59,118 nucleotides of DNA from Pseudomonadota bacterium (GCA_018242165.1 JAFECL010000017.1:24200-83317); one strand, 5' to 3'. Numbered from the stretch's first letter, positions 16,631 to 24,545 are shown. Notes: a model not told the origin generated them from the letters alone. A program made the numbers and translations.

Positions 16631-17953
16631 TCAGCCCAGCACCTCGCCATGCAGCGAATTGGGCCCGGCCTGCACCAGCCGCACCCGCACCATGTCGCCC
16701 ACCGCCGCCGCGCCCTCGAAGTGCACCGATTGCAGCCACGGCGATTTGCCCAGCCACTGGCCGGCATGGCGGCCCTTGCGCTCGACCAGCACAGTGGTTT
16801 CGCGGCCCAGGCTGGCCTGATTGAAGGCCAGGGCATGGCGGCTGATCGCGGCCTGCAGGCGTTGCAGCCGCTCGTCCATCACCTCTGGCGCGATCTGGCC
16901 GGCCATGTCGGCGGCTGGGGTGCCGGGGCGGGGGCTGTATTTGAAGCTGAAGCACTGGGCATAGCCCACCGTGTCAGCGATCCCCAGCGTCTCCGCGAAT
17001 TCGGCCTCGCTCTCGCCGGGGAAGCCGACGATGAAATCGCCCGACAGGGCAATGTCGGGCCGCGCGGCGCGCACCTGTTCGAGCAGCCGCAGATAGCTCT
17101 CCGCCGAATGGCTGCGGTTCATCGCCTTCAGCACCCGGTTGCTGCCCGATTGCACCGGCAGGTGCAGGAAGGGCATCAGCTTTTCCACCTCGCCATGCGC
17201 GGCGATCAGCCCGGCGCTCATGTCGTTGGGGTGGCTGGTGGTGTAGCGGATCCGGGCCAGATCGGGCAGCTTGGCAAGGTCGCGGATCAGCCCGTCGAGG
17301 CCCACCTGGTGCCCCGCCGCATCCTCGCCGCTCCAGGCGTTGACGTTCTGGCCCAGCAGGGTGATTTCCTTCGCCCCGGCGCCCACCAGCCGTTCGGCCT
17401 CGGCGATCAGGTCGGCATGGGGGCGCGAGACTTCGGCGCCGCGGGTATAGGGCACCACGCAATAGGTGCAGAACTTGTCGCAACCTTCCTGCACCGTCAG
17501 GAAGGCGGTGGGCCCGGCGCGGCGGCGGGCGGGCAGGTGGCCGAACTTGGTTTCGGCGGGCATCTCGGTATCGATCGCGCGGCGGCCCTCGGTGGCTTCC
17601 GCGATCAGCTCGGGCAGGCGGTGATAGCTCTGCGGGCCAACCACCATCCGCACCGCCGGGGCGCGGGCCATGATCTCCTCGCCCTCGGCCTGGGCGACGC
17701 AGCCGGCCACCGCGATCAGCGGGCTGGTGCCATCCTCGCGGCGCAAGCGGCCGATGTCGGAATAGACCTTTTCGGCGGCCTTTTCGCGGATGTGGCAGGT
17801 GTTCAGCACTACCAGATCGGCATCTTCATCGTCGCCAGCCGGGCGGATGCCCTGCTCGCCCAACAATTCGGCCATCCGCTCGCCATCATAGACGTTCATC
17901 TGGCAGCCGAAGCTTTTGACCCGATAGGTCTGGGGGCGGGGGGTAGGGCGCAT
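16631..17953 (-). CDS. miaB: tRNA-2-methylthio-N6-dimethylallyladenosine synthase
   Basis: MiaB is a radical-SAM methylthiotransferase that modifies A37 of tRNAs reading UNN codons. The 440-residue protein has the three-Cys N-terminal UPF0004 domain ([23 protein letters not shown]) for the auxiliary Fe-S cluster. The radical-SAM motif CDKFCTYC and the downstream [18 protein letters not shown] are also present. The C-terminal TRAM domain ends near [30 protein letters not shown]. It points away from the plus-strand DUF1801/cupin pair. Identity is secure. Confidence 0.96.
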   Translation of the reverse strand: MRPTPRPQTYRVKSFGCQMNVYDGERMAELLGEQGIRPAGDDEDADLVVLNTCHIREKAAEKVYSDIGRLRREDGTSPLIAVAGCVAQAEGEEIMARAPAVRMVVGPQSYHRLPELIAEATEGRRAIDTEMPAETKFGHLPARRRAGPTAFLTVQEGCDKFCTYCVVPYTRGAEVSRPHADLIAEAERLVGAGAKEITLLGQNVNAWSGEDAAGHQVGLDGLIRDLAKLPDLARIRYTTSHPNDMSAGLIAAHGEVEKLMPFLHLPVQSGSNRVLKAMNRSHSAESYLRLLEQVRAARPDIALSGDFIVGFPGESEAEFAETLGIADTVGYAQCFSFKYSPRPGTPAADMAGQIAPEVMDERLQRLQAAISRHALAFNQASLGRETTVLVERKGRHAGQWLGKSPWLQSVHFEGAAAVGDMVRVRLVQAGPNSLHGEVLG

Positions 17954-18035
17954 GGGAGGCGGCGCTTACGCGATTTGGCGGGCTATTTGAAGGGGCGCAT
18001 TTGAAGGTGGGCGGGGGCAATGCTAGGCAGGGGGC

Positions 18036-18428
18036 ATGGAACGGTTGTTCACCCTGCCCGATGCGCGGGCGCACGACCCTGCGGTGGCCGCCTGGCTGGG
18101 GGCAGACGATGGCCCGGTCCGCGCGCTGGCCGCCCACTGGTTTGGCCGGCTGAAGGCGCTGGGCCCCGATGTGGCCGAGGTGATGCACGATCATTGCCCC
18201 ACCGCCTGCATCGCCGGCGCTGCCTTTGCCTATGTCGGCGCCTATCGGGCGCATGCCGCGATCGGCTTCTTCGCGGGTTCGGAACTGCCCGATCCCGGCG
18301 GGCTGCTGGAAGGGAAGGGGCAATACATGCGCCATGTGAAGCTGCGCCCCGGCGCCCTGCCCGACGAGGCGGCGGTGCACGCCCTGATCGCGGCGGCCTA
18401 TGCCGACCTCAAGGCGGTGCTGGGATGA
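18036..18428 (+). CDS. DUF1801 domain-containing protein
   Basis: The 130-residue protein fits the DUF1801/YdhG-like fold, a small domain of unknown function. Supporting pattern: an early helix (VRALAAHWFGRLKALGPDVAEVMHDHCPTACIAG), the FAYVGAYRAHAAIGFFAGSELPDPGGLLEGKGQYMRHVKLRPG core and a C-terminal helix (AAVHALIAAAYADLK). The core F.G...H..IGFF.G..LPDP.GLLEGKG...RHVKL is characteristic. Its stop overlaps the ATG of the cupin gene (ATGA), so the two are an operon. The pair sits on the opposite strand to the surrounding miaB and plsC-fur genes. Confidence 0.8.
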   Translation: MERLFTLPDARAHDPAVAAWLGADDGPVRALAAHWFGRLKALGPDVAEVMHDHCPTACIAGAAFAYVGAYRAHAAIGFFAGSELPDPGGLLEGKGQYMRHVKLRPGALPDEAAVHALIAAAYADLKAVLG

Positions 18429-18814
18429 GCCTGCGGCCCTTCACCGTCGCCTATGGCGGCCTGCCGCTCGAGGGCGAGGCCCGCGATGGCGAGCTGACCT
18501 GGCAGACCCTGATCTGCGCCGATCGCACCCCCAGCGCCGGGCTGGTGGTGGGGGTAGCGGAATTTCCGCCCGGCGGGCACCTGAAGTTCCACCGCCACGA
18601 TCCGGCCGAATTCTATTTCTGCCTTGCGGGGTCTGCCACGGTCCATGCCGGCGATCAGGCGATGCCGATCGCCCCCGATGTTGCCGCCTTCATCCCCGGG
18701 GGGACCGAACACGCCATCGTTGCCGGACCCGAAGGGCTGAAACTGCTCTACGGCTTTGCCCGCGATACCTTTGCCGGCATCGAATACGACTACACCGGGC
18801 GGCCGTTCGGCTGA
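18425..18814 (+). CDS. Cupin domain protein
   Basis: The 129-residue single-domain cupin has the two conserved motifs. The first is PPGGHLKFHRHDPAEFYFCLAGSATV, with metal-ligand His residues and a Glu; the second is PDVAAFIPGGTEHAIVA. Such small cupins may be metal-dependent enzymes or sensors, and the substrate cannot be read from sequence. It is translationally coupled to the DUF1801 gene by ATGA at 18425-18428. Its stop is 6 bases from the end of the convergent plsC gene. Confidence 0.85.
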   Translation: MSLRPFTVAYGGLPLEGEARDGELTWQTLICADRTPSAGLVVGVAEFPPGGHLKFHRHDPAEFYFCLAGSATVHAGDQAMPIAPDVAAFIPGGTEHAIVAGPEGLKLLYGFARDTFAGIEYDYTGRPFG

Positions 18815-18820
18815 CGCGCC

Positions 18821-19756
18821 TCAGGCGGCGACGTCGTTCTCCGGGGGCCGGTAGCGCACCGGGCCAACATGGTGGCGGAAGGGGCGCAGCGGATGGCCCA
18901 GCGCGGCGGTCAGCGCCTCGCCCACCCGGCGCTGGCATTCCGCGGCAATCGCCTTGCGGCCGGGATAGTCGCGCGGGTCGAAGGGCGTGAGGAAATGGAT
19001 GTGCAGCGGAAAGCTGCCCGGCCGGGCGAATATCCGCAGGATATTGCCCATGCCAGGCTCGTCGCCCACCCAGCCGATCCATTCGGCCACCGCGCCATAG
19101 TCGAGCATCACCGGCTGGACCAGCACCGTTGCCGGGGGCGGTTCAAGCACCCGCAGCATGCTGCTCTTGAACGGCAGCAGCGAATGGCCGTCGGTGGTGG
19201 TGCCTTCGGGGAAGATGGTGATCGACCAGGCGTCGGCCAGCGCCTCGCGCAGTTCGTTGACCTGTTCGGCCACCGCCATCCGCGCCTCGCGGTCAACGAA
19301 GACGGTGCGGTTGAGGCTGGCCAGCCAGCCGATCAGCGGGGTCGTCCCCACCTCGGCCTTGGCGACGAAGGCACAGCCGGTCAGCCCGGCCATCGCCGGA
19401 ATGTCGAGCCACGAGACATGGTTGGCGGTGAACATCACGTTGCGGCGCAGCGGGGTGCCGTGGCGCACCACCCGCGCGCCCGCCATCCGAGAGATCAGCG
19501 CCAGGAACAGCATCGGGATCGGCGAGCCATAGCGTATGCGCCGCCAGACCAGATGGATCGGCACCAGCAGCACCATGGCCAGCACCACCATCGCGCCACG
19601 CAGGCCGATCCGGCACCAGCCCAGCGCATCGGGGCGAAAGCTTTCGCCGGCCGTCCAGGCGGCGCGCTGGGCGGCGCGGGCGTCGGCGCGGCGGGCGCGG
19701 TGTGCGGCCTGGGCGGCGCGCAGCTGATCCGCCGCGCGGTTGACCTTAGCTTTCAC
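18821..19756 (-). CDS. plsC: 1-acyl-sn-glycerol-3-phosphate acyltransferase family protein
   Basis: This PlsC-type membrane acyltransferase probably adds the second acyl chain to lysophosphatidic acid. Key motifs are NHVSWLD (HX4D catalytic motif) and FPEGTTTDG (substrate-binding motif III). One or two membrane segments (AMVVLAMVLLVPIHLVW and SPIPMLFLALISRMAG) precede the catalytic domain. A GTG at 19756 is taken as start (311 residues); it overlaps the fur reading frame by 11 bases, implying coupling. The open frame beyond that is fur shadow. The fur-plsC-miaB order is common in alphaproteobacteria. Confidence 0.88.
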   Translation of the reverse strand: MKAKVNRAADQLRAAQAAHRARRADARAAQRAAWTAGESFRPDALGWCRIGLRGAMVVLAMVLLVPIHLVWRRIRYGSPIPMLFLALISRMAGARVVRHGTPLRRNVMFTANHVSWLDIPAMAGLTGCAFVAKAEVGTTPLIGWLASLNRTVFVDREARMAVAEQVNELREALADAWSITIFPEGTTTDGHSLLPFKSSMLRVLEPPPATVLVQPVMLDYGAVAEWIGWVGDEPGMGNILRIFARPGSFPLHIHFLTPFDPRDYPGRKAIAAECQRRVGEALTAALGHPLRPFRHHVGPVRYRPPENDVAA

Positions 19757-20168
19757 GGCCAAGCTTGACTCCGAACAGTTCCAGCCGGTGATCGACCAGG
19801 CGATAGCCCAGCCGCTCGGCGATCTGGCGTTGCAGCGCCTCCAGCTCGGGGTCGACGAATTCGATGACATTGCCGGTTTCGACGTCGATCATGTGATCAT
19901 GGTGCGCCTCCGGTGCCGCCTCGTAGCGGGCGCGACCATCGCCGAAATCGTGGCGATCAAGGATCCCGGCCTCCTCGAACAGGCGGACGGTGCGATAGAC
20001 CGTGGCGATCGAAATCCCCGGATCGATCGCCGCGGCGCGCTCGTGCAGCTTGTCGACATCGGGGTGGTCCTGACTGTCCGACAGCACCCGCGCGATCACC
20101 CGCCGTTGCTCGGTGATGCGCAGGCCACGCTGGGCGCACAGGGTTTCGATATCGATTGCTTGCTTCAC
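19746..20168 (-). CDS. fur: Ferric uptake regulator family transcription factor (Fur)
   Basis: The 140-residue Fur-family repressor or iron-response regulator has an N-terminal winged helix (RGLRITEQRRVIARVLSDSQDHPDVDKLHERAAAIDPGISIATVYRTVRLFEEAGIL). A metal-binding dimerisation domain follows, with HHDH at residues 89-92. It lacks the C-terminal CxxC pairs of many Fur proteins, which is usual in alphaproteobacterial members (Fur/Mur). Whether it senses Fe or Mn cannot be decided. The plsC start overlaps its end. A hairpin separates it from mucR upstream. Confidence 0.93.
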   Translation of the reverse strand: MKQAIDIETLCAQRGLRITEQRRVIARVLSDSQDHPDVDKLHERAAAIDPGISIATVYRTVRLFEEAGILDRHDFGDGRARYEAAPEAHHDHMIDVETGNVIEFVDPELEALQRQIAERLGYRLVDHRLELFGVKLGRES

Positions 20169-20211
20169 TTTCAGACCCTTGTCGCAAGGCTGTTACAGTT
20201 TGGAGATAGCA

Positions 20212-20246
20212 TTCGGCCCGCCGGGTGTGAACCCCGGCGGGCCGAA
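20212..20246 (-). terminator. Strong GC hairpin after mucR
   Basis: Perfect 14-base arms (20212-20225 and 20233-20246) enclose a 7-base loop. The hairpin lies 32 bases past the mucR stop and 44 bases before the fur start, in the direction of transcription. No T-run follows, as is common in this GC-rich genome. It probably ends mucR transcription. Confidence 0.6.
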
Positions 20247-20277
20247 CAGCCGCGCAGTGGTGGCGCGGAGCGGCCGA

Positions 20278-20718
20278 TCAGGCCTTGGGCTTGCGGCCGC
20301 GCTTCACGCCGGGCTTGCGGCCCAGGCCGATCTTCACCGCCAGATCGCGGCGTTTGTCGGCATAGTTGGGGGCAACCAGCGGATAGTCGGCGCCCAGGCC
20401 CCAGCGGGCCTTGTAGTCCTCGGGGCTCATCCCGTGGTGAGTCGACAGGTGGCGCTTCAGCATCTTCAGTTCCATGCCGCAATCGAGGCAGGTGATGTGA
20501 TCCGGCTTGACCGAGGCACGCACCGAGACGGCCGGCTTCAGCGGCGCGGCCTCGGCCACGGGGGCCGCCTTGCCCAGCCCGGCGAGGGCGGAATAAACGT
20601 TGCTGATCAGCGCAGCAAGTTCTTCAACACTCACCGAATTGTTGCTGACATGCGCGGCAACGATATCCGAAGTGAGGGTAATGAGCGTTTCGTTCACATC
20701 GCTGGAAATGCTGTCCAT
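20278..20718 (-). CDS. mucR: MucR/Ros family zinc-finger transcriptional regulator
   Basis: The 146-residue MucR/Ros protein is a prokaryotic zinc-finger, histone-like regulator that binds AT-rich promoter DNA, and in relatives controls exopolysaccharide, motility and cell-cycle genes. The finger is Cys77-X2-Cys80 with His90 and His94/95 (CLDCGMELKMLKRHLSTHH). The N-terminal helical oligomerisation segment is ETLITLTSDIVAAHVSNNSVSVEELAALISNVYSAL. The basic tail RKPGVKRGRKPKA fits DNA binding. The ATG at 20718 is chosen because the family starts just before the SSDVNE-like helix. An AT-rich inverted repeat lies upstream. Confidence 0.93.
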   Translation of the reverse strand: MDSISSDVNETLITLTSDIVAAHVSNNSVSVEELAALISNVYSALAGLGKAAPVAEAAPLKPAVSVRASVKPDHITCLDCGMELKMLKRHLSTHHGMSPEDYKARWGLGADYPLVAPNYADKRRDLAVKIGLGRKPGVKRGRKPKA

Positions 20719-20838
20719 GATATCCTCGTATTGTGCGACGACCCGATCGGGTTCTGGTCTGTTTCTGGTTACGGGCCGGGTGGCGCGGATGAAGATTCCA
20801 CGGCTGCCGGCGACGTGGACCGCTCCTTGGGCAGTCAA

Positions 20839-20860
20839 GAATTTTCAATCAAGAAAATTC
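20839..20860. promoter_or_regulatory. AT-rich inverted repeat upstream of mucR
   Basis: GAATTTTC (20839-20846) and GAAAATTC (20853-20860) form perfect 8-base arms around AATCAA. The site is in an AT-rich patch about 120 bases upstream of the mucR start and about 50 bases past the rimI stop. MucR proteins bind AT-rich DNA and often regulate themselves, so it could be an operator. It could equally be the rimI terminator. Confidence 0.4.
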
Positions 20861-20907
20861 GACATCCCATGCCATTTTTGTGCACAGTTTCGAGGCTGAA
20901 GTAATGA

Positions 20908-21366
20908 TTACTGGATCGGACAAGCGAAGGTCAGCGCGTCGATCCGGCTATTATTGGTTGCCCGGTAATACTGCGGGCGAATCCCTATGAGTTCAAAGCC
21001 ATGCAATCGGTAAAGCGCCTCGGCCGGGTTGCCCCGGCGCATTTCCAGCAGCACGCGCGATACCCCGCCGGCCCGGGCCTTGGCCAGCACCGCCAGCAGC
21101 AGCCGGGCCCCAAGCCCGCGCCGCCGCCATTGCGGCACCACCGCGAACAGCAGCAGTTCCTCTTCGTCGAAGGCGCGGCGCAGCAGGGCGAATCCGGCGG
21201 CGGGCTGGCCCTCGGCGGGCACCTGGCCCTCGGCATCGATCAGCAGGTAGTGGCACTGGCCCAGCAGCAGCGCATCGCTCACCTGGGAACGGGTCCAGGC
21301 CTCGCCATAGGCGGGATCGAAGGCGGCCTCCATCACCGCCATGATCCGGTCGAGGTCGTCGATCAT
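20908..21366 (-). CDS. rimI: Ribosomal protein S18-alanine N-acetyltransferase (GNAT family)
   Basis: RimI acetylates the N-terminal alanine of ribosomal protein S18. The 152-residue GNAT protein shows the acetyl-CoA-binding region LLLFAVVPQWRRRGLGARLLLAVLAKARAGG (V.P..R..GLG pattern), then LEMRRGNPAEALYRLHGFELIGIRPQYY, the C-terminal RimI-specific stretch. The ATG at 21366 overlaps the tsaB stop (ATGA), a very common tsaB-rimI pairing. The frame upstream of it is shadow of tsaB. Confidence 0.9.
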   Translation of the reverse strand: MIDDLDRIMAVMEAAFDPAYGEAWTRSQVSDALLLGQCHYLLIDAEGQVPAEGQPAAGFALLRRAFDEEELLLFAVVPQWRRRGLGARLLLAVLAKARAGGVSRVLLEMRRGNPAEALYRLHGFELIGIRPQYYRATNNSRIDALTFACPIQ

Positions 21367-21998
21367 GCCGGCGCGGGCGCGGGCAGGCCGCCGGGCAGCC
21401 GGGCGTCGGGCGGGCGGCCATAGATCGGCGCCAGCGCAGCGGTGCAATGCTCTTCGCCCAGCAGCCCCGCCATCCGGGCATCGGGCCACAGCGCCAGTGC
21501 CTCGCCGTGCCCGCGCCGCGCCACCAGGGCCTCGGCCTGGCTGCCGGCGACCAGCGCGGTGGGATCGGCGGCGGCCACCTCGGGGCGCAGCGCGGCCAGG
21601 GGGCCGGCACTGTGCCCGGCGGCATCAAAGGGCTCGACGAACCATTCGCCGTGGCCGCCGGTCATCGCCACCAGCACGGCCTGCGCGCCTGCGGCGGCGC
21701 GGGCCTGTGCCGCCACCAGCGCCAGGCTGGGAAAGCCCAGCACCGGCACCCCCCAGGCCAGCCCCAGCGCCCGCGCGGCGGCGAGGCCGATGCGGGTTCC
21801 GGTAAAGCTGCCCGGCCCCAGGCCGATCAGGATGCGGTCCGCCCGGCCCTTGCCGGGCAGGGCGGCGATCATCGGCACCAGCGCCTCGGCATGGCCGCGC
21901 CCCAGCTGGCGGATGGTGCCCGCCACCAGCTGCCCGCCATCAATCAGCGCGACCGAGCAGGCCTCGCTCGCGCTATCGATGGCCAGCGTCAGCGCCAT
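21363..21998 (-). CDS. tsaB: tRNA t6A biosynthesis protein TsaB
   Basis: TsaB is the inactive partner that helps TsaD make the threonylcarbamoyl-A37 modification on ANN-decoding tRNAs. The 211-residue ASKHA-fold protein starts ALTLAIDSASEACSVALI and contains GLGPGSFTGTRIGLAAARALGLAWGVPVLGFPSL, the family signature. The ATG at 21998 fits the start of the first strand; the longer open frame runs into rutE in antisense-like shadow. It overlaps rimI by four bases and follows rutE by 2 bases, so it is in an operon. Confidence 0.92.
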   Translation of the reverse strand: MALTLAIDSASEACSVALIDGGQLVAGTIRQLGRGHAEALVPMIAALPGKGRADRILIGLGPGSFTGTRIGLAAARALGLAWGVPVLGFPSLALVAAQARAAAGAQAVLVAMTGGHGEWFVEPFDAAGHSAGPLAALRPEVAAADPTALVAGSQAEALVARRGHGEALALWPDARMAGLLGEEHCTAALAPIYGRPPDARLPGGLPAPAPA

Positions 21999-22000
21999 TG

Positions 22001-22594
22001 TCAGGCGATCGTGTTGAACCGCTCGAACGCGGGGCGGGGCAGGCGGGGGAAGATGCTGGCCGGGTCGCCATAGCCCAGCGTGGCGATGAAGTTCGATTTC
22101 ACCCGCGGGCTGTCGGCAAAGAAGGCGGCGTCGACCGCGGCATTGTCGAAGCCCGACATCGGCCCGGTATCCAGCCCCAGCGCGCGGGCGGCGAGGATCA
22201 GGTAGGCGCCCTGCAGCGAGGAGTTGCGGAAGGCCGAGGCGTGGATCAGCGGCTCGTTCCCGGCAAACCAGCTGCGCGCATCGGCATGGGGGAACAGATC
22301 GGGCAGGTGATCGGCGAAATCGAGGTCCATGCCGATGATCACCGTGGCGGGGGCGGCGCGCACCTTGCCGGCGTTGGGCTCGCCCATGCAGCCGGCCAGC
22401 CTGGCCTTGGCCGCGTCGCTGACGCACCACACCAGCCGCGCGGGCAGCATGTTGGCGCTGGTCGGCCCCCACTTCATCAGCTCCCAGATAGCGTGGAGCT
22501 GGTCCTCGCTCACCGGCTTGTCGAGATAGCCGTTATAGCTGCGCCCCTCGCGGAACAGGCGGTTTAGCGCGGCATCGGGCAGCGGGGTGGTCAT
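22001..22594 (-). CDS. rutE: Malonic semialdehyde reductase-type nitroreductase (RutE/HadB-like)
   Basis: The 197-residue FMN-dependent nitroreductase-fold protein matches the RutE subfamily, which reduces malonic semialdehyde in the pyrimidine-degrading Rut pathway. Typical elements are [68 protein letters not shown] and FIATLGYGD. The rest of the rut operon is absent here, so the physiological role may be a general quinone or nitro reduction. It lies between nifU and tsaB on the same strand with short gaps. Confidence 0.87.
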   Translation of the reverse strand: MTTPLPDAALNRLFREGRSYNGYLDKPVSEDQLHAIWELMKWGPTSANMLPARLVWCVSDAAKARLAGCMGEPNAGKVRAAPATVIIGMDLDFADHLPDLFPHADARSWFAGNEPLIHASAFRNSSLQGAYLILAARALGLDTGPMSGFDNAAVDAAFFADSPRVKSNFIATLGYGDPASIFPRLPRPAFERFNTIA

Positions 22595-22614
22595 CGGCAG
22601 GGGTTCCTTGGCTC

Positions 22615-23193
22615 TTACGCGGCGCGAACTTCGTTCACTTCGGGCACATAGTGGCGGATCAGGTTCTCGATCCCGTTCTTCAGCGTTGCGGTGCTGCTGG
22701 GGCAGCCCGAACAGGCGCCCTGCATCGAGAGGTAGACCACCCCTTCGCGAAAGCCGCGATAGACCACATCGCCGCCATCGTTGGCAACGGCGGGGCGGAT
22801 GCGGGTTTCGATCAGGTCAAGGATCTGGTCGACCACCTCGGCATCGGCGGGGTCGTGGCCGATATGCGCCTCATCCTCGCCGCCCACGGCGATCCCCGCT
22901 GCGCTGCCGGGGTGGAACAAGGGCGCGCCCGAGACGAAATGGTCGAGCAGCATCGCCACCACCTGCGGCTTCAGCGCGGCCCAGCCCACGCCCGGCGCAG
23001 CGGTAACCGCGATGAAATCGCGCCCGAACAGCACCCCGGTAATGTCCCCCAGGCTGAACAGCGCCTCGGCCAGCGGGCTGGCGGCGGCCTCCTCGTCGCT
23101 GCGAAACTCGCGGCTTCCCACCTCCATCACCGGCTGGCCGGGCAGGAACTTCAGGGTTGCCGGATTGGGCGTGCTTTCGGTTTCGATGAACAT
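22615..23193 (-). CDS. NifU family Fe-S cluster scaffold protein (NfuA-like)
   Basis: The 192-residue protein has an N-terminal Nfu_N domain ([22 protein letters not shown]) and a C-terminal NifU domain ending with the cluster-binding CxxC in [28 protein letters not shown]. Such proteins carry or repair Fe-S clusters for target enzymes. The ATG at 23193 is chosen because ETESTPNP is the family's usual N-terminus. The 21-base gap to rutE suggests one transcript. A partial repeat (23287-23325) lies about 95 bases upstream and may belong to its control region. Confidence 0.93.
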   Translation of the reverse strand: MFIETESTPNPATLKFLPGQPVMEVGSREFRSDEEAAASPLAEALFSLGDITGVLFGRDFIAVTAAPGVGWAALKPQVVAMLLDHFVSGAPLFHPGSAAGIAVGGEDEAHIGHDPADAEVVDQILDLIETRIRPAVANDGGDVVYRGFREGVVYLSMQGACSGCPSSTATLKNGIENLIRHYVPEVNEVRAA

Positions 23194-23286
23194 CGCGGGG
23201 GCCTTTCCTTGCCCCCGGCATGTAGGGTGTGGCGGGGGTGGGTCAAGCCCCAAGCCGCGCGGCGGGTGGGCGGTGCAACTGGGGCT

Positions 23287-23325
23287 GGGGACGTTTGGGG
23301 TTATTGCAACTGTCACCGTAACCCC
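23287..23325. repeat. Left inverted arm, partial copy of the 160-bp repeat
   Basis: This stretch matches, in reverse orientation, the segment 23687-23724 with about 30 of 38 positions identical by eye. The shared core reads ACTGTCACC with flanking TTA.TGC and a C-run. The two arms flank the Tsi6-like gene. It also resembles the outer end of the repeat copy at 49839-49867. Confidence 0.6.
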
Positions 23326-23384
23326 GCGTATTTTTAAGAGCTCGCGTCAATTCAGTGCACTGTCATCGCAATCGCGAAACCCGG

Positions 23385-23666
23385 CTATTCTCCTCGCATC
23401 GCCTGTGCCTGCCGAGATGCGGCGTGCAGTTTTTGAGCCGCACTCGGGCTCATATCTTCAACCTCTCGCGCAGCTATGACACCCAAATTGATGCTCTCAA
23501 GCTGTGAGCGGTCGGTTACGCACCCCATCTCAAGATCGATAAGGTATCTAAGCTGCCCACTTGCGGAGTGTAATACCCGCGATGAAGGGAACTCAGCTTC
23601 AAGCACCTGCACAGCATGGAGGGCCTGACTCAAAATATCTAATCTGTTCATTTCGTGGATATCCAT
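23385..23666 (-). CDS. Small protein resembling Tsi6-type immunity proteins (orphan)
   Basis: The 93-residue soluble helical protein is clearly less GC-rich than its neighbours. The segment GQLRYLIDLEMGCVTDRSQLESINLGVIAAREVED resembles, from memory, the Tsi6 family, immunity proteins that block Tse6-type NAD-degrading type VI toxins. The shared pattern is a Q-L-x-Y-I/L helix, DRSxL, then LGxIAxxExxE. No toxin or secretion gene is near. The ATG at 23666 is uncertain (23651 is possible) and the Shine-Dalgarno is weak. It lies between inverted repeat arms (23287-23325 and 23687-23724). The gene is probably real; the family call is tentative. Confidence 0.55.
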   Translation of the reverse strand: MDIHEMNRLDILSQALHAVQVLEAEFPSSRVLHSASGQLRYLIDLEMGCVTDRSQLESINLGVIAAREVEDMSPSAAQKLHAASRQAQAMRGE

Positions 23667-23686
23667 ACCATCGCGCCGCGCTGAGG

Positions 23687-23851
23687 GGGGTAAGGTGACA
23701 GTCGCATTAACCCCCAAAGTCCACGCCACCGATATCCCCTCCCGCCCACAAAACCCCTTTCCTACATCCCCGCGAGGTGCCAGCCATGGCCCTGTTCTTT
23801 GACATGGCTGAACATATTGATTCGCAAGGAGAAAGTTTCATCGAAACTTTC
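23687..23851 (+). repeat. ~160-bp structured repeat, copy A
   Basis: This copy matches the reverse complement of 49711-49867 over nearly its full length. The best block (23745-23840) is about 80-85% identical by eye. In order it has the TGACAG..GC.TTAACC end, a CCCACAAAACC block, TTTCCTACA, GCCAGCCA, the boxA-like TGTTCTTTGACATG (23793-23806), ATTGATTCGCAAGG, and a terminal hairpin with perfect 9-base arms GAAAGTTTC (23831-23839) and GAAACTTTC (23843-23851). It lies in the gap between DUF1003 and the Tsi6-like gene. Confidence 0.8.
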
Positions 23852-23948
23852 GCTGTCATGCGCGATACGCGAGAAGTTCGAGAATTTGGCGTCGGGCGTG
23901 CGGCTGGCCCCGAAATAAAATTCCATTAATACAACAGATTACCCCCAA

Positions 23949-24545
23949 CTACTCCTTCGGCGGGTCGATCAGGTTGTGGCGGCCGATGATGGCAGACAGT
24001 TCCTTCACCGCCTGCGTCAGCGCCAGCACTTCCTGTTCGCGCAGCGAATCCAGCTTCTGGTGCAGCAGTTCGATCTCCAGCTCGGCCTTGATGTTGACCT
24101 TGTAGTCGTTCTCGGCCGCCTTGCGGTCGATGTCGCCCTGGCGGTTCTGGCTCATCATGATGATCGGCGCGGCATAGGCGGCCTGGAACGACAGCGCGAG
24201 GTTCAGGAGGATGAAGGGGTAGGGATCCCACGCCTTCACCCAGGCGGTGATGTTCAGCACCACCCAGGCAGTCAGCAGCACCGACTGGATGATGATGAAG
24301 CGCCACGAGCCCATGGTCGCCGCCACCCGGTCGGCGATCCGCTGCCCCAGCGTCAGCGCGCCATCGTCGGGCGGGGCGACATGGTTCTTGCGGAAGGCGC
24401 GGCGCCAGCGGCGCAGTTCCAGCAGCAGCTCGATCTCGGCCTTCTGCATCTGGCGCTGGGCGCTGCCGATCAGCGCGCCGGCGGCCTCGGGAATGTCGTT
24501 CAGTTCGAAGCTGCCATTGCCAAGGGTGGGTTCATTGCCGGGCAT
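23949..24545 (-). CDS. DUF1003 domain-containing membrane protein
   Basis: The 198-residue protein carries the DUF1003 core of two membrane helices (WRFIIIQSVLLTAWVVLNITAW and PYPFILLNLALSFQAAYAAPIIMMSQNRQ). Just before and after come the conserved LGQRIADRVAATMGSW and the DRKAAENDYKVNIKAELEIELLHQKLD helix, which may form a coiled coil. The family function is unknown. The ATG at 24545 is preferred because GGAGG sits 6 bases upstream; an in-frame GTG at 24557 would add four residues. It diverges from the M16 peptidase gene. Confidence 0.88.
   Translation of the reverse strand: MPGNEPTLGNGSFELNDIPEAAGALIGSAQRQMQKAEIELLLELRRWRRAFRKNHVAPPDDGALTLGQRIADRVAATMGSWRFIIIQSVLLTAWVVLNITAWVKAWDPYPFILLNLALSFQAAYAAPIIMMSQNRQGDIDRKAAENDYKVNIKAELEIELLHQKLDSLREQEVLALTQAVKELSAIIGRHNLIDPPKE

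Noticed and set aside
23793..23806. rRNA operon leader indicated by the boxA-like sequence
   Set aside because: No 16S, 23S or tRNA follows; the motif is embedded in a repeat and reads opposite to the flanking genes.
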